Positions 25,892 through 34,129 of a DNA stretch of 64,000 nt are shown here, one piece after another (the first letter of the stretch is position 1; every line of letters begins with the position of its first letter). The stretch covers positions 3,968,001-4,032,000 of the forward strand of contig NZ_CP197246.1 of NCBI RefSeq assembly GCF_052076145.1. Direction: 5' to 3'. Source of the DNA: Kitasatospora sp052076145. GTDB taxonomy: Bacteria; Actinomycetota; Actinomycetes; Streptomycetales; Streptomycetaceae. Under the pieces are notes generated by a model that did no database searches, was not told the DNA's origin, and worked only from the letters and a program-made list of their open reading frames with translations. The translations under genes and the position numbers were made by a program.

Positions 25892-25939
25892 ATCGTAACG
25901 GCGCAGCTGCGGCCGGGCATCGGACCGTGGTTGTACACC
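25892..25939 (-). promoter_or_regulatory. Conserved leaderless promoter of HK3 with variant palindrome
   Basis: The -10 (TACGAT on the minus strand, 25892-25897) is again 6 nt before the ATG, TCGGACC is at 25920-25926, and the palindrome is GTTGTACACC (25930-25939), one base off the HK1/HK2 sites. There is no divergent ABC gene here. Confidence 0.55.
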
Positions 25940-26161
25940 CCTGACCTTACGCAGCCCGCGCGCTCTGCCGCGTCGGGCGCCGCTATGCCCGGTCGCGCTG
26001 TGCGGTTGACTGCCTGCAGAAGGTGACATCTCACCACCCTGGCGAGCTGCACGCCGACTGGCGGGAGTCCGCCGCCCTGCCCGGCCCCCGCACCGGCTGT
26101 CGATGACGCAGCAGGCGGAGGCCTGAGCGGTTGGTGCGGGTGCGGGTGCAGGCGCCTGTCG

Positions 26162-28756
26162 TCAGGCGCTCGCTGCGCTCGCCTCCACCGGGCGGGTGCG
26201 GAGCAGCGAGCGGGTGGGCAGGGCCGTGGCCACCAGGCTGAGGACGACGGTGCCTGCCACCAGCGGCAGGGCGGTGCCGACGGGTATGTACGGTGTGGAG
26301 CCGGTCAGGCCCCGGGTGATCGGGACGAGTGTGACCCAGGCGATCGCGCCGCCCACCAGCAGGCCGGTGGAAGCCACCAGCAGGGCCTCCCAGCGCATCA
26401 TGCCGCGCACCTGACGGCGCGTCGTACCGGCGAGCCGCAGCAGGCCGACCTCGCGACGCCGGTCCAGTGCCGTCATCACCAGGGTGTTGGCGGCGGCGAC
26501 GGCCGCGAAGCCGCCGAGCACGGCTGCCATCACGGTGTTCGCCCACGAGCCGACCTCCAGGTCGCGGTTGGCCTGGGCGGTGTACCCGGCGGAGTCGGTG
26601 ACGGTCACCGAGTGCGGGCCGAGCTCCGGCTCGGCGGCGGCGGACACGGCGGCGGCCACAGCCGCCCGGTCGGCCCCGGGCGTGTCGGCGACCAGGACCT
26701 CGGCGTCGAAGCCGCCCGCCACATGCCCGGCGAGTGCGGCGTGCGGTAGCAGCAACTGCCCCAGACCCAGACCCCGTTCGTACGTCGCGACCACCTTCGG
26801 GTGCACGGCGGTGCCGTCGCCCAGCCAGAGCGGGGCGCGGTCGCCGACCTTGACGCCGAGCGAGTCGGCCAGGCCGGCGTCGACCGCCACGGTGTCGGCG
26901 GAGGTGCTGAGCGCGCTGAGCGAGCCGTCCTTGACGCCGAGATCGAGGACTCGGGGCAACTCGGCAGGGTCGCCGGAGACGCCGAGCGCCGTCGCGGAGC
27001 CGAGCACGTCGCCGGATCGGTAGACGGCGCCGCTGCGCAGGACACCGATGCTGGTGTCCACCCCCGGCAGCTGGGCGATCCGCTCGGCGGTGCCGACGGG
27101 CAGCCCCGGGCCGGTCGAGCCGATCACCTGGTCGGCGACGATGCCGGTACGCACCTGATCGGCCGAGACCTGCTTGATGGTGGTCTGGATGAAGAGCAAC
27201 GTCCCGCAGAAGGCGGTGACCATGATGATCGGGGTGATCGCCGAGGCCAGCCGCCGGGCATTGGCCCGGGTGTTGTCGGCGGCCAGCGAGCCGGCGGCGC
27301 CCCCTGCCCGCAGCGGCAGACCGAGCAGGCCGGTCGCGAACCTGGCCAGCAACGGGCCGAGCAGCGCGACCGCGAGCAGGAAGCTCATCACGACGCCGAG
27401 CGCGACGTTGGCAGCGTCCGCCCCTGTCAGGTTGGCGGCGACGGTGGCCATCGCCACTCCGCCGGCCAGCGCGAGCACCCCGAAGGCGATACGCACCACA
27501 CCGGGCCTGGCACGCTCCACGGCCGCCTCGCCGAGCGCCTGACCGGGGCGCAGCTTGGCGGGCCGCCGAGCGGCGAGGTATCCGGAGGTCAGGGCCGCGA
27601 GCAGGCTGGCGCCGACGGCGGCCGCGACCGGCAGCAGACCGGTGCTCAGGGACACCCCGGTGGGGACGGCACCGCGCGAGACCAGCTGGTCGAACCACCA
27701 GTGGGCCAGTGCCACGCCGGGCAGCACGCCGAGCGCACCCGCCGCCGGGGCGAGGAGCAGTGCCTCGGTGGCGATGGTGCGGCGGATCTGGCGCGGCGTG
27801 GCGCCGATCGCGCGCAGCAGGGCGAACTCCCGGGCGCGCTGCCCGGTGGCGAGGGCGATGGTGCCCATCACCACGAACACGGCGGTCATCGCGGCGATGC
27901 CGCCGAAGGACCCGCCGAGGCCCATCAGCAACTCTCTGCCCTGGGCGAGGCCGGGCTCCTCGGCCGAGCCGCGCGCGTCACCCGTCAGCACCTCCGCGTC
28001 GGCGCCGACGGCCTGCCTGACCTGTTGGGCGAGTGCCTCGGTGCTGACGCCCTCGCGCGGCTGGACGGCGATCGCGTCCGCCTTTCCCGGATGCCCCGAG
28101 ATCTGCTCGGCCGTGCTGTCGGCGAACCAGGCGCTCGCGCTGCGGGCCGGCCCACCGGCCGGAGCCGACTGCTCTGCCGATTCGTCCACCAGCCCGGAGA
28201 CCCGGTAGGTCCCGCTCGCTCCGGGGGCGGTGAAGGTGACGCTGCTGCCCACGGCCAGCTTGGCCGCCTGGGCGGTGGCGGTGCCGAGGACGACCTCCCC
28301 GGCGCCCGGGGCGCGGCCCTGGGCGAGGGGCGTGCTCTCTGGGGTGGTGGCCGCGGTTATCGCGGTGGAGCTGAAGCCCCGGCCGGTCAACGGCGGCAGG
28401 GTGGTGCCGGGCCCGGACTGCAGGGGGAATGCGATGTCGGGCAGCGCGCCGGCGACACCGGGCTGGGCCGCGATCTTCGCCGCCAGGTGGGCGTCCACTC
28501 GCGCCCGCTCGGGCAGCGCCGTCTGCACGCTCTGCTTCCCGTCGCCGCTGCCCGCGGTGATCTCGACGTTCGGCGAGGCGGCGACGACGACGGGGGTGTG
28601 GGCGTAGCGCACGGGCGCGACGTGGGCGGTCAGGCCGGTCTGCAGCAGGGTGCCGCAGGCCATGATGATTGCGGCGCCGAAGAACAGCGCGACGAAGCTG
28701 CCGACGAAGGAGGCGGGGCGGAAGCGGACGGAGGCACGTGCGAGACCGTTCGTCAT
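26162..28756 (-). CDS. FtsX-like ABC transporter permease (MacB/LolE superfamily)
   Basis: 864 aa with two FtsX modules. A first helix (SFVGSFVALFFGAAIIMACGT) is followed by an extracytoplasmic domain, three helices around GSFGGIAAMTAVFVVMGTIALA, a central pair, a second outer domain and three C-terminal helices (NTVMAAVLGGFAAVAAANTL; PLVAGTVVLSLVATALPT). This layout is that of Gram-positive BceB/YtrF-like and MacB-like exporters, which often move peptides or lipids. The start overlaps the ATPase stop by 4 bp. The HK3 gene follows after 276 bp, which may reflect a sensor-transporter unit. Confidence 0.9.
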   Translation of the reverse strand: MTNGLARASVRFRPASFVGSFVALFFGAAIIMACGTLLQTGLTAHVAPVRYAHTPVVVAASPNVEITAGSGDGKQSVQTALPERARVDAHLAAKIAAQPGVAGALPDIAFPLQSGPGTTLPPLTGRGFSSTAITAATTPESTPLAQGRAPGAGEVVLGTATAQAAKLAVGSSVTFTAPGASGTYRVSGLVDESAEQSAPAGGPARSASAWFADSTAEQISGHPGKADAIAVQPREGVSTEALAQQVRQAVGADAEVLTGDARGSAEEPGLAQGRELLMGLGGSFGGIAAMTAVFVVMGTIALATGQRAREFALLRAIGATPRQIRRTIATEALLLAPAAGALGVLPGVALAHWWFDQLVSRGAVPTGVSLSTGLLPVAAAVGASLLAALTSGYLAARRPAKLRPGQALGEAAVERARPGVVRIAFGVLALAGGVAMATVAANLTGADAANVALGVVMSFLLAVALLGPLLARFATGLLGLPLRAGGAAGSLAADNTRANARRLASAITPIIMVTAFCGTLLFIQTTIKQVSADQVRTGIVADQVIGSTGPGLPVGTAERIAQLPGVDTSIGVLRSGAVYRSGDVLGSATALGVSGDPAELPRVLDLGVKDGSLSALSTSADTVAVDAGLADSLGVKVGDRAPLWLGDGTAVHPKVVATYERGLGLGQLLLPHAALAGHVAGGFDAEVLVADTPGADRAAVAAAVSAAAEPELGPHSVTVTDSAGYTAQANRDLEVGSWANTVMAAVLGGFAAVAAANTLVMTALDRRREVGLLRLAGTTRRQVRGMMRWEALLVASTGLLVGGAIAWVTLVPITRGLTGSTPYIPVGTALPLVAGTVVLSLVATALPTRSLLRTRPVEASAASA

Positions 28757-29556
28757 GCCGCCGCCCCCGCGTAGCGGCCGTTGACGGCGGTGGTCAGGGT
28801 GACCATCCGCTCGGCGACGGTCCTGGGGTCGGGGTCGGCCAGCTCGTCGACGAGCTCACCCTCGGCGAGGAAGAGCACCCGGTCGGCGTGCGAGGCGGCC
28901 ACCGGGTCGTGGGTGACCATGACGACGGTGGCACCCATGGAGTCCACCGCCTGGCGCAGCAGCCCGAGCACCTCCTGTGCGGTTCGGGTGTCCAGTGCGC
29001 CGGTGGGCTCGTCCGCGAACAGCACCTCGGGCTGGGTGATCAGTGCGCGGGCGATGGCCACCCGCTGTTGCTGGCCGCCGGAGAGCTGGCCGGGCCGGCG
29101 GTTGCCGTGCTCGCCCAGCCCGACCCGGGCCAACAGCTCCTTGGCCAGCCGCCGGTCCTGGCGCTCCCCGGCCAGCCGCTGCGGCAGCAGGACGTTCTGC
29201 TGCACGGAGAGCGAGGGCAGCAGGTTGAAGGACTGGAAGACGAAGCCGATCCGGCTGCGGCGCAGCTGGGTCAGCCGGTTCTCACTCAGGCGGGAGATCT
29301 CCTCCCCGCCGAGCAGCACCTCGCCGGAGGTCGGCTTGTCCAGCCCGGCCGCACACTGCAGGAAGGTGCTCTTGCCGGACCCGGACGGGCCCATCACCGC
29401 GGTGAAGCTCCCGTACGGCAGCGCCAGGTCGACGCCGCGCAGCGCATGGACCGCCGAACCCCCGCGGGCGTAGCTGCGCCGGACCGCGCGCAGCTCGATC
29501 GCTGGGTGTGCGGCCTCTCGGCCGTCGGTACGTGGGCGTTCGCGCCGCAGTGCCAT
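28753..29556 (-). CDS. ABC transporter ATP-binding protein (MacB/LolD type)
   Basis: 267 aa. AVMGPSGSGKSTFLQ (Walker A), QLSGGQQQRVAIARA (signature), EVLFADEPTGALD (Walker B) and VVMVTHDPVAAS (switch) give a complete LolD/MacB-type ATPase. The ATG is preceded by GGAGGAAGGG. It is the first gene of a two-gene operon with the FtsX permease (ATGA overlap). Confidence 0.93.
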   Translation of the reverse strand: MALRRERPRTDGREAAHPAIELRAVRRSYARGGSAVHALRGVDLALPYGSFTAVMGPSGSGKSTFLQCAAGLDKPTSGEVLLGGEEISRLSENRLTQLRRSRIGFVFQSFNLLPSLSVQQNVLLPQRLAGERQDRRLAKELLARVGLGEHGNRRPGQLSGGQQQRVAIARALITQPEVLFADEPTGALDTRTAQEVLGLLRQAVDSMGATVVMVTHDPVAASHADRVLFLAEGELVDELADPDPRTVAERMVTLTTAVNGRYAGAAA

Positions 29557-29674
29557 GGGAGCCCTTCCTCCGCCGGTGGATGACGTACTCCACGCTAGGG
29601 AGAGGGAGAGCGGGCGACCATGGTGGCCGCAGGTGTCCTGAGGTGGGGTTTACCCCCGGGTACCAGCACGAGCC

Positions 29675-29710
29675 TGAACCGCCCCCGGCCGATGGGCCGG
29701 AGGCGGTTCA
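29675..29710 (-). terminator. Hairpin after the secreted protein gene
   Basis: The arms begin TGAACCGCC...and end GGCGGTTCA, giving a 16-bp stem with one mismatch and a 4-nt GATG loop. It lies 45 nt after the stop at 29755 on the minus strand. Confidence 0.65.
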
Positions 29711-29754
29711 GGGACGGGCAGGGGGTGGCTCAGGGGGTGGTTCAGGGGGAGAGC

Positions 29755-31398
29755 TCAGGAGTTGGTGACGGTGACGTGGAGCGGGCCGCCGACGGCGCTG
29801 CCGGTGCTGTTGGGGTAGCCGTAGGAGGTGTGGAGATCGCCGTTGTCGTCGAGGCTGAAGCCGATCCAGTAGTCGCCGGGCGGGGTTCCCGCCGGGAGGC
29901 TGATGGCCAGCTGGACCTGGCCGTTGGCGTCCTTGGTGCCGCCGTAGCTGCCGTTGACCGGGTATCCGGCGGAGTTGTAGATGGTGATGCTGGAGCCGCT
30001 GATGCCGGCGAAGGTGTTCACGTCGGAGGTGACCAGGATTCCGGCAGGGAGCTGGGAGGCTGCCAGTGTGGTGGTGCTCAGGGTGACGTTGGAGATCACG
30101 GGCGCGGTGGTGTCCGGGATCTGGGTGACCACCAGGTCCAGTGCGGGCCCGGCGAAGATGCTGCCGTAGGCCGCGGTGTCACCGGCGCCGTCGGTGAGGG
30201 CGATGCCGGTGATGGTGCACTGGGTCGAGTACTTCTGGAAGATCATGGCCGGGACGGTGATCGTGCCGTCGGCCGCCACGGCGGGCGACGCGGTGACGGA
30301 GCCGGCGCAGCCGTTGCCCGTCCAGACGGTGACCGACTTGATGCCCTGCTGGACTCCGACCGGGGTCATGGTGACCTTCAGCGGTACCGCCTGGGCCCAG
30401 TTGTTGACCGTCTTCGGGCTGATCGAGAAGCCGGTGGCCCGAAGCACCGCGTTCTGGGTGATCTGCACCGGGGCGAGCGAGAGCCCCCGGTAGGAGGCGG
30501 TGTTGCCCGCGTTGTCCGTCAGCCGCAGCCGCGAGATAACCCACTGCCCGGCCGGGGCACCCGCCGGGACGGTCACCGCGAGGTGGCAGATCACGTCGTT
30601 GCTGCCCCACCCGGCGAAGTCCGTGCCACAGGTGGTGGTGCCGTCGCTCGCGGTCTTCACCTCGAACTTGGTGGACGCACTCGCCCTGTTCGGGCCGGTC
30701 ACCTCCAGCTCACCGGAGAACACGCCCGATTCGGCGTCCGTGACGTCGACGTCGTACGAGACGGTGACGGACTTGTCCGCGTTGTAGAGGTACTCGGGCG
30801 CGTTGATCGGCAGTTTGGCGTACTGGTACGCGGGCCCGGTCGAGTCCACCAGCTCGGTAGCCGTGACGGTGGGGTTGAAGTCGGCCAGCCGGGCCGAGCC
30901 GAAGGTCTTGGCGGCCGCCTTGTCGTCCTTCGCGGCCACCTTCACCACGGCCCAGCGGGCGGTGGCGGAGCCCGCGTACTGCGGCACCGGGAAGTCGTAG
31001 GTGTAGCTGGACTGTTGGGCCGTGCCGGACACCAGGGTCGCCTTGGCGTCCCAGGTGCGTTGGAAGGAGAAAGTGACGTCGTAGGTCGTTCCGACGCCCC
31101 GGCCGTCCGAGCCGATCTGCTGGACGTAGACGTCGCCCGTCACATTGGCGGCCTGGGTGTTGCTGTCCGTGACCGTCCAGTTGAGCGTGGCCGTCGCGGT
31201 GCCGGAGGTGGCGTCCACCGTCGGCTGCGCGAAGGCGAGCGCCGAGACCCCCAACTGACCGGCTCCGGCTCCGGCTGTGGCTTGCACCGTACCGGTGGCG
31301 GCCTGCGCCGGGCCGACGGCGACGGCGCCGGTCAGCATCAGCCCGGCGAGGCCCGCGAGCACCCGCCCGGCCGGCTTGCCCCGTGTTGTCCCTCTCAT
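29755..31398 (-). CDS. Secreted Ig-like repeat protein of unknown function
   Basis: 547 aa from the ATG at 31398 (GGGGGG three nt upstream; an in-frame ATG at 31452 has no ribosome site). A signal peptide (VLAGLAGLMLTGAVAVGPAQA) precedes a Thr/Ser/Val-rich chain of about four beta-sandwich repeats of bacterial Ig-like type, each ending in patterns such as LTDNAGNTASY or LTDGAGDTAAY. Two short Cys pairs (TTCGTDF/DVICHL; NGCAGSV/TQCTIT) may form disulfides. No catalytic motif is visible. It may be a wall or matrix protein. Confidence 0.75.
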   Translation of the reverse strand: MRGTTRGKPAGRVLAGLAGLMLTGAVAVGPAQAATGTVQATAGAGAGQLGVSALAFAQPTVDATSGTATATLNWTVTDSNTQAANVTGDVYVQQIGSDGRGVGTTYDVTFSFQRTWDAKATLVSGTAQQSSYTYDFPVPQYAGSATARWAVVKVAAKDDKAAAKTFGSARLADFNPTVTATELVDSTGPAYQYAKLPINAPEYLYNADKSVTVSYDVDVTDAESGVFSGELEVTGPNRASASTKFEVKTASDGTTTCGTDFAGWGSNDVICHLAVTVPAGAPAGQWVISRLRLTDNAGNTASYRGLSLAPVQITQNAVLRATGFSISPKTVNNWAQAVPLKVTMTPVGVQQGIKSVTVWTGNGCAGSVTASPAVAADGTITVPAMIFQKYSTQCTITGIALTDGAGDTAAYGSIFAGPALDLVVTQIPDTTAPVISNVTLSTTTLAASQLPAGILVTSDVNTFAGISGSSITIYNSAGYPVNGSYGGTKDANGQVQLAISLPAGTPPGDYWIGFSLDDNGDLHTSYGYPNSTGSAVGGPLHVTVTNS

Positions 31399-31552
31399 GA
31401 TCCCCCCATGTGTTCGTGCCTGATCGGCCGGTCGGCCGATCAGCGAGCCCATCGAACAACTGGAGTGGCCGGTAGGGCAAGGGAATTGCCGTCACCGGCC
31501 GGTGGGGTCGAGAGCGGCTCAACAGGCCTTCGTACGGCGCAGCCTTCGCGGC

Positions 31553-31828
31553 TCAGTTCGCCACCGATTCGTACGCGGACTCCGGCTGCGCGCGGTCGAC
31601 TTCCGTGACGCTCAGCACGTTGATGAGCTTGTCGAGCTGCTTGGTCACCTGATCCAGCGCCGAGTCGTCCTCGTCGACCACGAGAGTGACCTGGGAGAAG
31701 CCACGCTGCTCAGCCGGGACGACGGCGAGGGAGTCGATGTTGAAGCCGCGTCGGCTGAAGAGGGCGGTGATCCGGGTGAGCGCGCTGGGCTTGTCCTCGA
31801 CGAGGACCGACAACGTGTGCTTGCTCAT
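31553..31828 (-). CDS. ilvN: Acetolactate synthase small subunit, short form
   Basis: 91 aa. The ACT domain (HTLSVLVEDKPSALTRITAL, FSRRGFNIDSLAV) that binds valine is present, but the protein ends soon after TKQLDKLINVLSVTEV. The C-terminal domain normally present in the about 170-aa actinobacterial IlvN is missing. The length is like E. coli IlvN. No frameshifted remainder is visible downstream. The ATG overlaps the ilvB stop (ATGA). ilvC, the usual next gene in Streptomyces, is absent. Confidence 0.88.
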   Translation of the reverse strand: MSKHTLSVLVEDKPSALTRITALFSRRGFNIDSLAVVPAEQRGFSQVTLVVDEDDSALDQVTKQLDKLINVLSVTEVDRAQPESAYESVAN

Positions 31829-33555
31829 GAGTTGTCGCTCTCCCACTTCGGAGTCATGTCTCGGGCGATCATGATGTCGTCGTTGCTGGTCCCGGAGGGG
31901 ACCATGGGCCAGACCATGGCGTCCTCGTGGACCACGAAGTCGACGACCACCGGCACGTCGTTGATCTCCATGGCCTTGGCGATCGTGTCGTCCACGTCCT
32001 CGGGCCGCGTGCACCGCAGACTGACACAGCCGTACGCTTCCGCCAGCTTCACGAAGTCGGGGACGCGCTGCGCCGTCTGCAGATCGCTGTTGGAGTAGCG
32101 CTGGTTGTAGAACAGCCCCTGCCACTGGCGGATCATGCCGAGGTTGCCGTTGTTGATGACGGCGACCTTGATCGGCACACCTTCGATCGTGCAGGTGGCC
32201 AGCTCCTGATTGGTCATCTGGAAGCAGCCGTCTCCGTCGATCGCCCAGACCACCGTGTCAGGCCGCCCCACCTTGGCGCCCATCGCGGCGGGCACGGCGA
32301 AACCCATCGTGCCCAGGCCGCCGGAGGTGATGAAGGAGCCGGGCTTCTCGAAGCCGACGAACTGGGACGCCCACATCTGGTGCTGGCCGACGCCGGCCAC
32401 GTAGAGGGCGTCCGGCCCGGCGATGGAGCCGAGCCTTTCCAGGACGTACTGCGGAGCCAGCGAGCCGTCCGCGAAGTCCTCGTACCCCAGCGGGTAGGTC
32501 TCCTTCAGCCCGTCGAGCAGCGCGCGCCACTTGACGTAGTCACCGGGGCGGTCGATCGCCTGGAGGAGGGCGCCGATGACCTCCTTGCAGTCACCCACGA
32601 TCGGTACGTCCGCCGTCCGGTTCTTGGAGATCTCCGCCGGGTCGATGTCCGCGTGGATGACCTTGGCCCGCGGTGCGAACGACGCCAGCTGCCCGGTGAC
32701 CCGGTCGTCGAACCGCACGCCCAGGGCGATGAGCAGGTCTGCCTTCTGCAGTGCGCCCACCGCCGGGACGCTGCCGTGCATGCCGGGCATCCCCATGTGG
32801 AGCGGGTGGTTGTCGGGGAAGGTACCCCTGGCCATCAGCGTGGTGACGACCGGAATGCCGGTCAGCTCTGCCAGGCGGAGCAGTTCCGCCGAGGCGCCGG
32901 CCTTGTGCACGCCGCCGCCGACGTACAGCACCGGGCACTCGGCCTCGGAGATCAGCCTGGCTGCTTCCTGGATCTGCTTGGCGTGCGGCCGGGTGACCGG
33001 CCGGTAGCCCGGCAGCTGCGTCGTCGGCTCCCAGCGGAATTCGGTGCGGGCCTGCAACGCGTCCTTGGAGATGTCGACCAGTACCGGACCGGGACGGCCG
33101 GTGGAGGCGATATAGAAGGCGTCCGCGATGGCGCGCGGGATGTCGTCGGCGTCGGTCACCAGGAAGTTGTGCTTGGTGATCGGAAGGGTGATGCCGCAGA
33201 TGTCGGCTTCCTGGAAGGCGTCCGTGCCGATCATGCCGCTCGACACCTGGCCGGTGATGGCCACCATCGGGACGGAGTCCATGTACGCGTCGGCGATCGG
33301 GGTGACCAGATTGGTGGCGCCGGGGCCGGAGGTGGCCATGCAGACGCCAACCTTGCCGGTGGCCTGGGCGTACCCCTCCGCAGCGTGTCCGGCGCCCTGC
33401 TCGTGTCGCACCAGTACGTGGCGGACCTTGCTCGAGTCGTAGAGCGCATCGTAGGCGGGCAGGATCTGGCCGCCCGGAAATCCGAACACGGTGTCAACGC
33501 CGACGTGCTCCAGAGCCCTGACCAGAGCTTGAGCACCTGTCATCTGTTCGGTCAT
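31825..33555 (-). CDS. ilvB: Acetolactate synthase large subunit
   Basis: 576 aa from the ATG at 33555. This ThDP enzyme condenses two pyruvates, or pyruvate and 2-ketobutyrate, for branched-chain amino acids. Features: VFGFPGGQILPAYDAL, the catalytic Glu in VRHEQGAGHAAEGYA, GQVSSGMIGTDAFQEADI, FAD-contact region, and the ThDP motif from IDGDGCFQMTNQELAT to NNGNLGMIRQWQGLFY. The herbicide-contact Trp in RQWQ is kept, while the GQV-P position is Ser as is common in actinobacteria. It is co-translated with a short IlvN and set apart from ilvC, so it may be an additional, cluster-associated copy. Confidence 0.93.
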   Translation of the reverse strand: MTEQMTGAQALVRALEHVGVDTVFGFPGGQILPAYDALYDSSKVRHVLVRHEQGAGHAAEGYAQATGKVGVCMATSGPGATNLVTPIADAYMDSVPMVAITGQVSSGMIGTDAFQEADICGITLPITKHNFLVTDADDIPRAIADAFYIASTGRPGPVLVDISKDALQARTEFRWEPTTQLPGYRPVTRPHAKQIQEAARLISEAECPVLYVGGGVHKAGASAELLRLAELTGIPVVTTLMARGTFPDNHPLHMGMPGMHGSVPAVGALQKADLLIALGVRFDDRVTGQLASFAPRAKVIHADIDPAEISKNRTADVPIVGDCKEVIGALLQAIDRPGDYVKWRALLDGLKETYPLGYEDFADGSLAPQYVLERLGSIAGPDALYVAGVGQHQMWASQFVGFEKPGSFITSGGLGTMGFAVPAAMGAKVGRPDTVVWAIDGDGCFQMTNQELATCTIEGVPIKVAVINNGNLGMIRQWQGLFYNQRYSNSDLQTAQRVPDFVKLAEAYGCVSLRCTRPEDVDDTIAKAMEINDVPVVVDFVVHEDAMVWPMVPSGTSNDDIMIARDMTPKWESDNS

Positions 33556-34028
33556 CTGCTCGTTCCTGTTGGCTTGGCTCGAATGCTGGGCGTGCTTGCT
33601 GCCCGAGTTGCGATGAGGGGAAGGACGCCCGTTCGCAAGACAATTCGAAGGGCAGTGCGCAGAACTCGGCAGTCCACGGAATGTAGGTCCGGGAAGTACT
33701 GCGAGGTGGCGCCAAGAGCGTGTCGGGTGATGACAACGCGCCCAGCGGCTCCGAGGGATCACAACTCTCGTCGGAGCAGAGCAAGTCCGTTCGTGACGGC
33801 TCAAGCAAATTCCCGCAGCAAGCCGCGAGATGGTTCGGCTGCAGCTTATCTTCCTGTCTTGTGGCGATGCAAGCCCCCACTGATGCTGGCCAGTTGCTCC
33901 GCCCTGTTGATTGCGCGGCGGCTGGACCCCGCTCAACTCCCGCGGTCAGGGGGCCCGTTGAAATAGAGCGGGTTCTCGTCGAATCGGCAGCTGATCCGTA
34001 GGTCGGGCGTGCCGCGTGGTCGAGGTCC
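33556..34028. other. Intergenic region upstream of ilvB
   Basis: About 470 bp, clearly less GC-rich than the flanking genes. I looked for a branched-chain leader peptide rich in Ile/Leu/Val and for a T-box-like hairpin in front of ilvB and saw neither. The promoter of ilvB must lie here. Confidence 0.5.
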
Positions 34029-34088
34029 GACCTGACGAATTCGTCGGCGACCTGACGGATTCGTAGCCGAACTGACGAACCGTGTGGT
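34029..34088. repeat. Three tandem 20-bp repeats (array 1) before the transaldolase-like gene
   Basis: Units: gacctgacgaattcgtcggc (34029-34048), gacctgacggattcgtagcc (34049-34068), gaactgacgaaccgtgtggt (34069-34088). The common core is CTGACGRATTCGT, with GACGAATTCGTC palindromic in unit 1. The array ends 41 nt before the GTG of the transaldolase-like gene, the position of an activator or repressor array bound on one face of the helix. A second array with the same core is at 39502. Confidence 0.75.
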
Positions 34089-34129
34089 CCTGTTGCACCG
34101 GCCTCGGCCGACCGCCCTACGGTGGGGGA

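Noticed and set aside
31825..33555. Herbicide-resistant form of acetolactate synthase as proof of self-resistance
   Set aside because: The key Trp of the inhibitor channel (RQWQ) is kept, and Ser at the GQV-P position is normal variation in actinobacteria, so the sequence alone does not show resistance.
33556..34028. Possible ilvB attenuator or T-box leader
   Set aside because: No short ORF rich in Ile/Val/Leu and no terminator/antiterminator pair close to the ilvB start was found.
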